Source: Mycobacterium marinum
GTDB taxonomy: Bacteria > Actinomycetota > Actinomycetes > Mycobacteriales > Mycobacteriaceae
Direction: 5' to 3'
Assembly (NCBI RefSeq): GCF_003391395.1
Contig: NZ_CP024190.1
Coordinates: 1,240,001-1,304,000, forward strand
DNA: 64,000 bases
The notes under the pieces are model-generated. The model was not told the origin of the DNA and made no database searches. It saw only the letters and a list, made by a program, of their open reading frames with translations. Below are positions 42,057 through 50,437 of the stretch, in pieces (position 1 is the stretch's first letter; the number at the start of each line of letters is the position of its first letter). Position numbers and translations under genes: made by a program.

Positions 42057-43772
42057 TCAGGACTTGATGGCCAGCTTGCTGAGGCTGAACAGGCCCGAGT
42101 TGGCGGTGCCCCAGTTGAAGAAGCCAGAGTTGAAGCCACTGACCTGACCCAGCGCGAAGGGGCCGATGGCCTCCGAGTAGCCGGTGTTGAAGAAGCCCGA
42201 ACTGACGCCAACCTCGAATGCCGTTCCGACCGCGGTGTTTCCAAAGCCCGAGACGCCGTGACCATAGCTGCTCTCGTCTGCCGCGTTTCCGAATCCTGAG
42301 ACGCCGTAACCGGTGTTGAAGAATCCCGAGCTATCCGTTGCGGTGAGGCCGACCTCGCCGGCGTCGGTGGCGTTACCGATGCCGGTGTTGACATTGCCCG
42401 CGTTCAGGAATCCGGTGTTGATGTGGCCCGAGTTGCCGATGCCCGTGTTGACCTCGCCCGAGTTCAAGAAGCCCGTGTTGAGGTTGTTCCCGTTGAATCC
42501 GCCGGTATTGATTGAGCCCGCGTTGCCGAAGCCGGTGTTGAGCAAGCCGCTGTTGCCGAAGCCGGCGTTTCCGCTGCCCGCGTTCCCGAACCCGAGGTTG
42601 CCGGTGCCGGAGTTGCCGACGCCAAAGCTGTTGAGCTGGCCCGGGAACACCGAATTGGTGCCCGAGCTGAAGGCGCCGATGTTGCCGTCGCCGGAGTTGA
42701 AGAAGCCGATGTTGTTACTGCCCGAGTTACCAATTCCGATGTTGCCGCTACCCGTGTTCAGGCCGTCGAAGTGGAACTGGCCGGCCGCCGTGTCGTAATA
42801 CGCGCCCCCGACACCGACCAAATTGTTGCCATTGAGTCCGAACCCGATGTTGCCAATACCGGTATTGCCGCCGCCGATATTGCCGTCTCCGGTGTTGCCG
42901 AGGCCGAAGTTGCCGTTGCCGGTATTACCGATACCGATGTTGTTCTCGCCCGGCGTCACGTGGAAGGTGAACAGGTTGGGATTGGAGAGGTCTGCGGGGC
43001 CGGCGTTGCCGAAGCCGAAGTTACCGGTCCCGTTATTGCCGAAGCCAAAGTTGAAGTTGCCGATGTTTCCGGCGCCGAGGTTGTTGTTGCCGTTGTTTCC
43101 GCCGCCGATGTTGTAGTTCCCCGACTGCGGGGGCACCAGTGCGCTGTTTCCCTCGCCGCTGTTGCCGACGCCGATGTTGCCGATCCCGGTGTTGCCGCTA
43201 CCGAGGTTCGCATTGCCCTTGTTGCCCAGCCCCAGGTTCGGCAGGCTCTGCAGTATCTGCTGCAACCCGCTCGGCAGGCTTGCCGCCGCGGATGACGCCC
43301 CGCCGTGGTAGCCGACCATCGCGGCGACATCCTGGGCCCACATCTGCTCGTACTGGCCCTCGGCGGCCATGATTGCGGGCGCATTGAGCCCGAACAAGTT
43401 GGTTCGAATCAGCTGGACGAACACGTTGCGGTTGGCCAGCACCTCCAGCGGATGAATCATCGCGGCGCGCGCGACCTCAAACGCTCCGGCCACGGCCTTG
43501 GCCTGGGAGGCTGCCCCCGCGGCTTGGGTTGACGCCGCGCTCAAGAACTGCGCGTACGGGGTGGCCACGGCGTTCATCGCCGCCGAGGCCGCGCCCTGCC
43601 ACGCGTCGCTGACTAAGCCCGAGGTCACCGATGAGAACGATGATGCCGCCGTGCCGAGCTCGGAGGCCAGGCCCTCCCAGGCCGCGGCCGCATCAAGCAT
43701 CGGGGCCGATCCGGCACCGGAGAACATCAAGGATGAATTGATCTCCGGCGGCAACATTGCAAAGTTCGTCAT
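42057..43772 (-). CDS. PPE-MPTR protein (tandem copy A)
   Basis: 571 residues. The PPE domain (1-180) begins M-T-N-F-A-M-L-P-P-E-I-N-S and has W-Q-G-A-A-S near residue 58 and Y-E-Q-M-W-A-Q-D near 140. From about residue 197 it is the Major Polymorphic Tandem Repeat region, N-x-G-x-G-N-x-G pentapeptides, ending in longer G-F-F-N-T-G and S-G-F-G-N units. A block with G-G-A-Y-Y-D-T-A-A-G-Q-F-H-F-D-G interrupts the repeats. It is most similar to copy B upstream. It lacks an adjacent PE partner. Exported or surface-exposed by family expectation. Confidence 0.94.
   Translation of the reverse strand: MTNFAMLPPEINSSLMFSGAGSAPMLDAAAAWEGLASELGTAASSFSSVTSGLVSDAWQGAASAAMNAVATPYAQFLSAASTQAAGAASQAKAVAGAFEVARAAMIHPLEVLANRNVFVQLIRTNLFGLNAPAIMAAEGQYEQMWAQDVAAMVGYHGGASSAAASLPSGLQQILQSLPNLGLGNKGNANLGSGNTGIGNIGVGNSGEGNSALVPPQSGNYNIGGGNNGNNNLGAGNIGNFNFGFGNNGTGNFGFGNAGPADLSNPNLFTFHVTPGENNIGIGNTGNGNFGLGNTGDGNIGGGNTGIGNIGFGLNGNNLVGVGGAYYDTAAGQFHFDGLNTGSGNIGIGNSGSNNIGFFNSGDGNIGAFSSGTNSVFPGQLNSFGVGNSGTGNLGFGNAGSGNAGFGNSGLLNTGFGNAGSINTGGFNGNNLNTGFLNSGEVNTGIGNSGHINTGFLNAGNVNTGIGNATDAGEVGLTATDSSGFFNTGYGVSGFGNAADESSYGHGVSGFGNTAVGTAFEVGVSSGFFNTGYSEAIGPFALGQVSGFNSGFFNWGTANSGLFSLSKLAIKS
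42060..43180 (-). repeat. MPTR pentapeptide-coding repeat array, copy A
   Basis: Degenerate 15-bp units encoding N-x-G-x-G, with many GCCGAAGTTGCCG-like words on the plus strand. The array is broken by the 16-residue Y-Y-D-T-A-A-G-Q-F-H-F-D module shared with copy B. Slippage and gene conversion are expected here. Confidence 0.9.
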
Positions 43773-44320
43773 GGTAGACCCCTACCTGTAGCGTTTGCTG
43801 CTCTGGAAGCGACTGTGTCGCCGTGCAATCGAGCAATTCGCCACGAATGCTACGACGTTGTCTTCTTCGATATTGGCCTTTTGGCCAGAATTCCGATCAA
43901 GGTTGATCGGTCGATCTGGCACGTCAATTATGTTGAGCGCGCGCCCACGGGCGAGCAAATGGCACCCCTTGATGCGACGCCCACCTGAGGCTTCGCGGGG
44001 CGCCGGCCGGGTCGGCCCGGCCTTCGAGCGCTTCCGCGGATTTCCGGGTAACCCCTCGCGCCACAACATGACTCGTCGAGAGAGGGTGCTCCAGCCGGTC
44101 GCCGGGCAAGGGTGCGCAACAAGGTGAGTTTGCGCGGCCGCGCCGGCGGGTTGTGCAGGGTGGGTGACGAAGTTCGTCCCGATACCGGCCAGGGTTGTCG
44201 TCCAAGTCGGCGCCGGAGATGCGCCTCCGTATGGGTCCCGCCGGCTAGACACCGCCAAGTTCGAAGATCTGCTCGCGGTGCAATGCGTGGGGTCGCAGTC
44301 CGGCGCCCGGGTCAATCCGA
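43773..44320 (-). promoter_or_regulatory. Long intergenic region upstream of PPE-MPTR copy A
   Basis: No credible gene. The first about 83 bases (43773-43855) are clearly related to 46016-46098 upstream of copy B: both hold G-T-T-T-G-C-T-G-C-T-C and GAATGCTA at matching distances. Beyond that the two differ. 43900-43950 is less GC-rich and may carry the promoter. An open frame across this interval is unlikely to be coding. Confidence 0.55.
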
Positions 44321-46015
44321 TCATCGCGCCAGCTGACTGAGGCTGAATAAACCCGACACGGCGATGCCGGTGTTGAAAATGCCCGAGTTGAAGCCGCTGA
44401 GCACACCGCTGGCAAAGGGGCCTATGGGGTCGGTGAGACCGGTATTGAAAAAGCCCGAGCTGACTCCGGTATAGCTGGAGCCCCCCGCGGCAGTGTTGAA
44501 GAAGCCCGACATGTCGCCGCTGCGGAAACCGCCGGTGGCCGTGTTTCCGAAGCCCGAGATTCCGACCTCGCCGGTGTTGCCGAACCCTGAGGTAGCCAGG
44601 CCGCTATCGGTGGTGGCCCCGACGCCGGTGTTCACGTCGCCCGAATTCCAAAAGCCGGTGTTCTCGTGGCCGGAGTTCCCAAAGCCGGTGTTTGTCTTGC
44701 CCGAGTTCAAAAAGCCCGTGTTGAGGTTGTTCCCATTAAACGCGCCGGTATCAATCGAGCCGGCGTTCCCGACCCCGGTGTTCAGCAGGCCGGAGTTTCC
44801 GGCGCCGAAGTTTCCCGCGCCCGCGTTCCCGACGCCGAAGTTGCCGATGCCGGAGTTCCCGACGCCAAAGCTGTTGAGGTGACCCGGCAGAACGCTGTTG
44901 GTGCCCGAGCTGAAGGCGCCGATGTTGCCGTCGCCGGAGTTGAAGAAGCCGATGTTGTTGTTGCCCGAATTCCCGATGCCGATGTTGCCGCTGCCCGTGT
45001 TCAGGCCGTCGAAATGGAACTGGCCGGCGGCCGTGTCGTAGTAGGCACCGCCGACGCCGACCAAATTGCTGCCCAGCAGGCCGAGCCCGATGTTGTTATT
45101 GCCGTAGTTGCCGCCGCCAATGTTGCCGTCGCCGAGGTTGCCCAGGCCGAAGTTGTTGTTGCCGGTGTTGCCCATGCCGACGTTGTTGTTGCCCGGCGCC
45201 GGTTGCAGGGCGAACGGGTTTAGTCTCGACAGGTTGGCCGGGCCGCCGTTGCCGAAGCCGATGTTCCCGTCGCCCTTGTTGCCGAAGCCGAAGTTGAAGT
45301 TGCCGTAGTTTCCGGCGCCGAGGTTGTTGTTGCCGTTGTTTCCGCCGCCGATGTTGTAGTTGCCCGCGATTCCAGGTGTGATCGGGGTGTTTCCCACACC
45401 GCTGTTTCCGGTGCCGATGTTTGCGGTGCCGATGTTTCCGTTGCCGATGTTTGCGTTGCCGATGTTTCCGATACCCAGGTTGGGCAGGGTTTTCAGCAGC
45501 TGCTGCAGACCGCCGGGCAACGCGGCTGCCGCTGACGACACCCCGGCGTGGTAGCCGGCCATCGTGGCCACGTCCTGGGCCCACATCTGCTCGTAGTGGC
45601 CCTCGGTGGCCATGATGGCCGGTGCGTTGAGCCCCAGCCAATTTGACTGAACCAACTTGAGGAACGCGCTGCGGTTGGCCGCCACGGCCAACGGATGGAC
45701 CATCGCCGCGCGCGCGTCCTCGAACACACCGGCCACCGCCTTGGCCTGGGTGGCCGCCGCGGCGGCTCGGGTCGAGGCCGCGCCCAACAATTTCGCATAG
45801 GAGCTGGCCGCGGCCGTCATCGCCGCGCTGGCTGCGCCTTGCCAGGCATCTCCGGCCAATCCGGAGGTCACCGACGAAAATGACGATGCCGCCACACCCA
45901 GCTCCGAGGCCATGCTGTCCCAGGCGGTCGCGGCGTTGAGCATCGGTGCCGAACCCGCACCGGTGAACATCCGCAAGGAATTGACCTCGGGTGGCAACAT
46001 CGCAAAGCTCGTCAT
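44321..46015 (-). CDS. PPE-MPTR protein (tandem copy B)
   Basis: 564 residues. It starts M-T-S-F-A-M-L-P-P-E-V-N-S-L-R-M-F. PPE domain to about 180, with the same W-Q-G-A-A-S and H-Y-E-Q-M-W-A-Q-D marks as copy A. The MPTR array starts near residue 190 (P-N-L-G-I-G-N-I-G-N-A-N) and carries the same G-G-A-Y-Y-D-T-A-A-G-Q-F-H-F-D-G block and the following G-S-G-N-I-G-I-G-N run, nearly identical to copy A at nucleotide level. It ends S-G-L-F-S-L-S-Q-L-A-R, parallel to copy A. Tandem duplication is the simplest explanation. Confidence 0.94.
   Translation of the reverse strand: MTSFAMLPPEVNSLRMFTGAGSAPMLNAATAWDSMASELGVAASSFSSVTSGLAGDAWQGAASAAMTAAASSYAKLLGAASTRAAAAATQAKAVAGVFEDARAAMVHPLAVAANRSAFLKLVQSNWLGLNAPAIMATEGHYEQMWAQDVATMAGYHAGVSSAAAALPGGLQQLLKTLPNLGIGNIGNANIGNGNIGTANIGTGNSGVGNTPITPGIAGNYNIGGGNNGNNNLGAGNYGNFNFGFGNKGDGNIGFGNGGPANLSRLNPFALQPAPGNNNVGMGNTGNNNFGLGNLGDGNIGGGNYGNNNIGLGLLGSNLVGVGGAYYDTAAGQFHFDGLNTGSGNIGIGNSGNNNIGFFNSGDGNIGAFSSGTNSVLPGHLNSFGVGNSGIGNFGVGNAGAGNFGAGNSGLLNTGVGNAGSIDTGAFNGNNLNTGFLNSGKTNTGFGNSGHENTGFWNSGDVNTGVGATTDSGLATSGFGNTGEVGISGFGNTATGGFRSGDMSGFFNTAAGGSSYTGVSSGFFNTGLTDPIGPFASGVLSGFNSGIFNTGIAVSGLFSLSQLAR
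44340..45445 (-). repeat. MPTR repeat array, copy B
   Basis: Same degenerate 15-bp structure as copy A. The stretch at about 44870-45070 is close to identical to 42615-42820 in copy A, 2.25 kb away in direct orientation, a likely substrate for recombination that would fuse the two genes. Confidence 0.88.
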
Positions 46016-46347
46016 GGTCGGCCCCTGCCCGTATCGTTTGCTGCTCCGGCGGCGACCAGGCCGCCGTGGAATCGCAATCCGCCAGGAATGCTAGGACCGC
46101 CACCGCGATGTCAGCTCGGATTTTCGTCTTTGCGCCAGGCCGGACCCAGGTTGGCGGCCAGCTCTAATGAGAGTTGTGGGTGGACGGTTTCCCCGAGTGT
46201 CGGTGGCGTCTCGGGGCGAGGTTGTCTGCCAGGTAATGCCTTGTGTCACAACATGGTCGGCCTTGACCGCTGGACAGATGAAGTAACCGATGTTGCGCGT
46301 GTTGTTCAAGGCCGCAGTAGGATGACGGCAATCAAGAGGGGGTCTAC
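46016..46347. promoter_or_regulatory. Divergent intergenic region, PPE-MPTR copy B / amidohydrolase
   Basis: 332 bp without a gene. It holds the duplicated PPE upstream block (46016-46098), and near 46336 the GAGGGGG ribosome site of the amidohydrolase. TGTGTCACAACATG near 46243 has a partial counterpart (CGCGCCACAACATG) near 44058, so the related sequence may extend about 230 bp. Confidence 0.5.
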
Positions 46348-48003
46348 GTGACCGGTGACGCCGATGCCATCTACACCAACGGTGACATCGTCACAGTTGA
46401 CGATGAGCAGCCAACAGCCGAAGCGGTCGCGGTCAAGGATGGGCGCATCGTTGCGGTCGGGGCCCACGACGATGTGGTCCGCGAACATCTGGGGCCGCAC
46501 ACACGGCGCGTCGATCTTGCCGGAAATACCTTGCTACCGGGATTCATCGACCCGCACAGCCACTACATCAATGCACTGACGGTGGCCAACCAGGTCAACG
46601 TGTTCGCACCGCCAGCCGGCCCGGCGGCAGATGTCGAGGCGATTGTCGCGGAGCTCAAGAAGTTCCGGGACGCGCGCGACATTGCCGACGGCGAGATCAT
46701 CATGGCCTACGGATATGACGAGACGGTCATGCCCGATGGGCGCACGCTGCATCGCGAAGACCTCGACGCGGTCTTCCCGAACAACCCGGTGCTGGTCGGG
46801 CACGTATCCCTGCACGGGGCCGTGCTCAACTCCGCGGCGATGCAAAAGTTTGGCATCTCGGCGGACACCGAAACGCCGCCGGGCGGGGTGATCGTGCGCA
46901 AGGAAGGTTCCACCGAACCCGACGGCCTGATCATGGAAACCGCGTTCCTGCCGATTTTCGCTTCGCTGCCCAAGCCCACGCCGGAGCAAGAGGTGCAATG
47001 GAGCATTGCCGGTCAACTGCTGTACGCGGCGGTCGGTATCACCACCGCGCACGAGGGATTGACCCACGCGGCCGACGTTGCCTTGCTGCGGCGGGCGGCC
47101 GCCGGTGGCGCCGACCTCATTGACGTCATCGCGTACCCGTTCATCCTCGAACTCGACGAGGTACTGCCGGAAAATCCGGCCGACACATTCGGGACGTACC
47201 ACAACCGGCTCAAGCTCGGCGGCGTGAAAATCACTCTCGACGGCTCGCCGCAGGGCCGAACCGCGTTCTTCACCACCCCCTACCTGGCCGATGGGCCCGG
47301 CGGCGAAAAGAACTGGTCCGGCGAGCTGCCCTTCTCACAGGAGACCGTCAACGGGTGGTTCAAACGGGTTTACGACCTCGGTTTGCCGCTGAACATCCAC
47401 GCCAACGGAGATGGGGCGATTGACGTCCTGCTGGCCGCGCATGAGTACGCGGCCGCCGATGACCCCACCAAAGACCGCCACACCACGGTGATTCATTCCC
47501 AGTTCGTGCGGCGGGATCAGCTCGCGAAGTATGTCGAGTACAACCTGATTCCCTCACTGTTCACCGAGCACGCGTTCTACTTCGGCGACACCCACGTGCG
47601 GCTGCGCGGCAAGGAGCAGGCCCATTTCCTCAGCCCGATGCGGGCCGCCATCGATATGGGGCTACGTCCGACCAACCACACCGACTTCAACGTCACGCCC
47701 CTGGACCAGATGTTCGTGTTGTGGACGGCGGTCAATCGCGTCTCGCGCGGTGGGGAAGTCATTGGGGCGGATCAGCGCGTAACAGCGCTCGAGGCGCTGA
47801 AGGCGATCACCATCAACGCCGCATATCAGTACTCCGAGGAGCAGTCCAAGGGTTCGATCACGGTGGGCAAGCTCGCCGATCTGGTGATCGTGGACAACAA
47901 TCCACTGACCGTGGATCCGATGAAGTTAAAGGACATCGCGGTCCTCGAGACCATCAAAGAGGGGCGCACGATCTATCGCGAGCCCGTGACGCAGTCGTCG
48001 TAG
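46348..48003 (+). CDS. Amidohydrolase, YtcJ/ExeF-like (amidohydrolase_3)
   Basis: 551 residues; GTG 46348 follows GAGGGGG. Metal-dependent hydrolase: beta-sandwich start Y-T-N-G-D-I-V-T-V-D, then P-G-F-I-D-P-H-S-H with the H-x-H metal pair, H-V-S-L-H-G, H-A-N-G-D-G-A-I-D, and C-terminal K-G-S-I-T-V-G-K-L-A-D-L-V-I-V-D. The group includes enzymes on N-substituted formamides and other amides; the substrate cannot be told. No neighbour points to a pathway; copy B PPE is divergent and whiB3 convergent, 45 bp away. Confidence 0.9.
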   Translation: MTGDADAIYTNGDIVTVDDEQPTAEAVAVKDGRIVAVGAHDDVVREHLGPHTRRVDLAGNTLLPGFIDPHSHYINALTVANQVNVFAPPAGPAADVEAIVAELKKFRDARDIADGEIIMAYGYDETVMPDGRTLHREDLDAVFPNNPVLVGHVSLHGAVLNSAAMQKFGISADTETPPGGVIVRKEGSTEPDGLIMETAFLPIFASLPKPTPEQEVQWSIAGQLLYAAVGITTAHEGLTHAADVALLRRAAAGGADLIDVIAYPFILELDEVLPENPADTFGTYHNRLKLGGVKITLDGSPQGRTAFFTTPYLADGPGGEKNWSGELPFSQETVNGWFKRVYDLGLPLNIHANGDGAIDVLLAAHEYAAADDPTKDRHTTVIHSQFVRRDQLAKYVEYNLIPSLFTEHAFYFGDTHVRLRGKEQAHFLSPMRAAIDMGLRPTNHTDFNVTPLDQMFVLWTAVNRVSRGGEVIGADQRVTALEALKAITINAAYQYSEEQSKGSITVGKLADLVIVDNNPLTVDPMKLKDIAVLETIKEGRTIYREPVTQSS

Positions 48004-48048
48004 GCCCAGGCCGCGATAGCGGGCCGACCCGGGGGAGAACCGGGACGA

Positions 48049-48357
48049 TCAGGCAGTGCGGCGGATCCCCCGAGTGCGTCCGATGCCGCCCTTGAGCAGC
48101 AGGTCACGCTCGGACTCGGACAAACCGCCCCAAACGCCGTAGGGCTCACCCACATCGAGTGCGTGGGAGCGGCACTCTTCGATCACCGGGCAGCGCCGGC
48201 ACATCTCTTTGGCGCGCTGTTCGCGTTGCATGCGGGCCCGGCCGCGCTCGCCGTCGGGGTGGAAGAACATCGATGAGTCGACACCGCGGCATAGGCCCTG
48301 CAACTGCCAGTTCCAGATGTCGGCGTTGGGCCCGGGTAGCTGCTCTGGCTGTGGCAT
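48049..48357 (-). CDS. whiB3: WhiB-family iron-sulphur redox regulator WhiB3
   Basis: 102 residues from ATG 48357; the frame is open upstream but the family start is M-P-Q-P-E-Q-L-P-G. Fe-S ligands are Cys23, Cys53, Cys56 and Cys62 (C-x2-C-x5-C); the G-V-W-G-G turn at about 84-88 and a basic end (G-R-T-R-G-I-R-R-T) form the DNA- and sigma-contacting part. WhiB3 senses O2, NO and acid, and steers lipid anabolism in M. tuberculosis. It has an unusually long upstream region (next entry), consistent with multiple inputs. Confidence 0.97.
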   Translation of the reverse strand: MPQPEQLPGPNADIWNWQLQGLCRGVDSSMFFHPDGERGRARMQREQRAKEMCRRCPVIEECRSHALDVGEPYGVWGGLSESERDLLLKGGIGRTRGIRRTA

Positions 48358-48895
48358 TGCTGATTCCCTCTCTGCACGGCACACCCGAGGTTTTAGGTTC
48401 GCGACTCGCGAGTTGTGCACTGACTTTTCAGAGGCGTCAACGATGACTACCCGAACAAAGGTAAACGCTAGGGGCGTTGCCGAATTTCCGTCAATAGCCA
48501 CCGTTGACCGTGAAATACCTGGGCGTTGGATGAGAATTAACTCCGCGTTCATCTGCCTCGCATTTGTGGAAGACAAAGCGTGCTAGGAAGACGACCTAGA
48601 TATCCCGATTTCCCCAGGTCGCTGGCCTACTGTGAGCTACCTGTAATTATTCTGAAGATAGCTGTGAGTAATACTGCCGTAACATGGAAAGCACAAACTT
48701 TTTACCATTGGCGTCGAGTCGATGGTCGAATATCACAGTCTTGTTCGGCACTCGAGGCGTACCGCGTGCCGTTACCATATTCGCTCGAGCGCTTGTCATC
48801 CAGGTGAGTCGTGTTGCGCAGGTCACGGACGCCGCCGGTCGCCCCGGGTGCCGGCATTGTTGGGGCGCCAACACCTCCGATAACTTCAGGGATCA
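48358..48895. promoter_or_regulatory. Long regulatory region between whiB3 and the Rv3415c-type gene
   Basis: 538 bp, divergent. It is notably AT-richer around 48530-48740 than the window average. No credible gene: the small frames here lack ribosome sites. It contains the PhoP-box-like repeat (48629-48667). The whiB3 leader or promoter complex would therefore extend over 270 bp upstream of its start. Confidence 0.6.
48629..48667 (-). promoter_or_regulatory. PhoP-box-like direct repeat upstream of whiB3
   Basis: On the plus strand: ACTGTGA (48629-48635), four bases, CCTGTAA (48640-48646), and a perfect GCTGTGA at 48661-48667. The M. tuberculosis PhoP site is a 7-bp direct repeat TCACAGC spaced by four, which on the other strand is GCTGTGA-N4-GCTGTGA. 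The first pair matches with three mismatches overall, at the right spacing; the third is exact but out of the 11-bp phase by one. whiB3 belongs to the known PhoP regulon. Confidence 0.5.
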
Positions 48896-49768
48896 ATGGG
48901 CGCATGTGTGGGGCCCGGCATCACCGAGAGCGACGACCGAAACTTCGCGGTTGTTGCGTCGGCGATCGAGTCAACGCTCGACGATGCCGCGTTCGGAAGT
49001 AGGCCAGACCGCTGGCCGCTGCCTGCGGCGATCACGCCGCGTCAGCTGTGGCTGCGTGCCGTCGCCGCCGGCGGCCAGGGCCGCTACGGCAGTGCGTATA
49101 GCGATCTGGCGCTGCTGCGGCGCCGGGTGCCGGCCGATCGCTGGTCCTCGCTGGCGCACAGCACGCACGCGTCATTTCTGCGCCAGCTGGGGTGGCACAC
49201 GCGGGCGCGCCGTTGGGACGGTCGTGCCCTAGCGCTGGCCCGTGCCGATCCCGAGGCCGCAACCGATGCGCTGGTGGGCCTTGCTGCCGACGCGCTGGGT
49301 GTCGGCCGCTTCGCCGCATCGGCGGCGCTACTGAGTCGTGCCGACACCGTCGTCGCCGCCGCGCAATTGCCGCCCCAGGTGGCCCACCGGCTGGCGGTGC
49401 GCCGCTGCTGGGTCGGGGCGGAGCTGGCCATGTTCTCCGGCGACGGCCGTACCGCGGTGGGCCTTGCCGAGCGGGGGGTCGAGCTGGCCCGCGCCAGCGG
49501 CGGTGCGTCGGCCAGGCACCGGGTCAAAAGTGATGTGGTGCTGGCGGCGGCTTTATGCAGCGCCGGCGTCATCGACAAAGCGCGCGTGATCGGCGAGGCG
49601 GCCCTCGACGATGCCGGACGGCTGGGGCTGATCCCGCTGCGCTGGGCGCTGGCTTGCTTGCTGATCGATACCGAAAGCGTCACGCTTCCGGTAAGTCAGT
49701 TGCGCGAGATTCGCGATATCTGCGCAGATCAGGTGTGGCGCGCCGGTGGAACCTGGCGTCCCGCTTGA
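48896..49768 (+). CDS. Conserved mycobacterial hypothetical (Rv3415c type), helical
   Basis: 290 residues from ATG 48896; GTG 48908 is an alternative and neither has a strong ribosome site. Predicted all-helical with repeating A-L-x3-R and W-x3-A patterns such as Y-G-S-A-Y-S-D-L-A-L-L-R-R and R-Q-L-G-W-H-T-R-A-R-R-W-D-G-R-A-L-A, suggesting TPR-like scaffolding. No catalytic motif. It stands directly upstream of sigD on the same strand, which in the family context suggests a stress or regulatory link, not shown. Confidence 0.78.
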   Translation: MGACVGPGITESDDRNFAVVASAIESTLDDAAFGSRPDRWPLPAAITPRQLWLRAVAAGGQGRYGSAYSDLALLRRRVPADRWSSLAHSTHASFLRQLGWHTRARRWDGRALALARADPEAATDALVGLAADALGVGRFAASAALLSRADTVVAAAQLPPQVAHRLAVRRCWVGAELAMFSGDGRTAVGLAERGVELARASGGASARHRVKSDVVLAAALCSAGVIDKARVIGEAALDDAGRLGLIPLRWALACLLIDTESVTLPVSQLREIRDICADQVWRAGGTWRPA

Positions 49769-49861
49769 ATTGCTGTTTGACCGTTATTGTCAATCCGTTA
49801 GCTAGCCCCGTTAGTTAGCCCGGGATGTGTCCGGTTCGTAACGTTGGAGATATCGCCGTCG

Positions 49862-50437
49862 ATGACAATTGAAGGGGAACGTCTCGACGCTGTGGTTGCG
49901 GAGGCCGTGGCAGGAGACCGGAACGCGCTTCGGGAGGTGCTGGAGACCATTCGTCCGATCGTTGTGCGGTATTGCCGAGCTCGCGTCGGCACGGTCGAGC
50001 GCAGTGGCCTCTCAGCAGATGATGTGGCACAGGAGGTCTGTTTGGCCACCATTACGGCGTTGCCGCGCTATCGGGACCGAGGGCGCCCCTTCTTGGCCTT
50101 TCTATACGGCATCGCGGCACACAAGGTCGCCGACGCGCATCGCGCCGCCGGGCGCGATCTTGCCTACCCGGCCGAATCGGTTCCAGAGCGCCGATCCGCC
50201 GATGCCGGTCCCGAGCAACTCGCCATCGAGGCCGATTCGGTCACCCGGATGAACGAATTGCTCGAGATACTGCCGGCCAAACAGCGTGAAATTCTGATTT
50301 TGCGCGTGGTTGTCGGTCTGTCCGCCGAGGAAACCGCGGCCGCTGTGGGTAGCACCACCGGGGCGGTCCGGGTGGCCCAGCACCGCGCACTTCAACGACT
50401 CAAGGACGAAATCGTCGCGGCGGGTGATTATGCCTGA
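49862..50437 (+). CDS. sigD: ECF RNA polymerase sigma factor SigD
   Basis: About 191 residues from ATG 49862 (GGAG 12 bases upstream); TTG 49844 would add six residues. The homologous reading frame continues five or so codons above TTG, but a stop is met before any start. Region 2 includes L-S-A-D-D-V-A-Q-E-V-C-L-A-T-I-T-A-L-P-R-Y and R-P-F-L-A-F-L-Y-G-I-A-A-H-K-V-A-D-A-H-R; region 4 has L-P-A-K-Q-R-E-I-L-I-L-R and the helix-turn-helix S-A-E-E-T-A-A-A-V-G-S-T-T-G-A-V-R-V-A-Q-H-R broken over two helices. The gene overlaps rsdA by 8 bp. Confidence 0.96.
   Translation: MTIEGERLDAVVAEAVAGDRNALREVLETIRPIVVRYCRARVGTVERSGLSADDVAQEVCLATITALPRYRDRGRPFLAFLYGIAAHKVADAHRAAGRDLAYPAESVPERRSADAGPEQLAIEADSVTRMNELLEILPAKQREILILRVVVGLSAEETAAAVGSTTGAVRVAQHRALQRLKDEIVAAGDYA

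Noticed and set aside
42313..43295. Open frames on the plus strand inside PPE-MPTR copy A (Leu/Pro- and Val/Ala-rich)
   Set aside because: Same repeat artefact; mirror of the MPTR array and not preceded by ribosome sites.
43782..44324. 180-codon minus-strand frame between the two PPE-MPTR genes
   Set aside because: Overlaps the duplicated upstream block, odd composition, no start signal and no recognisable domain.
48684..49232. 182-codon plus-strand frame running from the whiB3 upstream region into the Rv3415c-type gene
   Set aside because: Overlaps the recognised gene in another frame and the regulatory region; no ribosome site.
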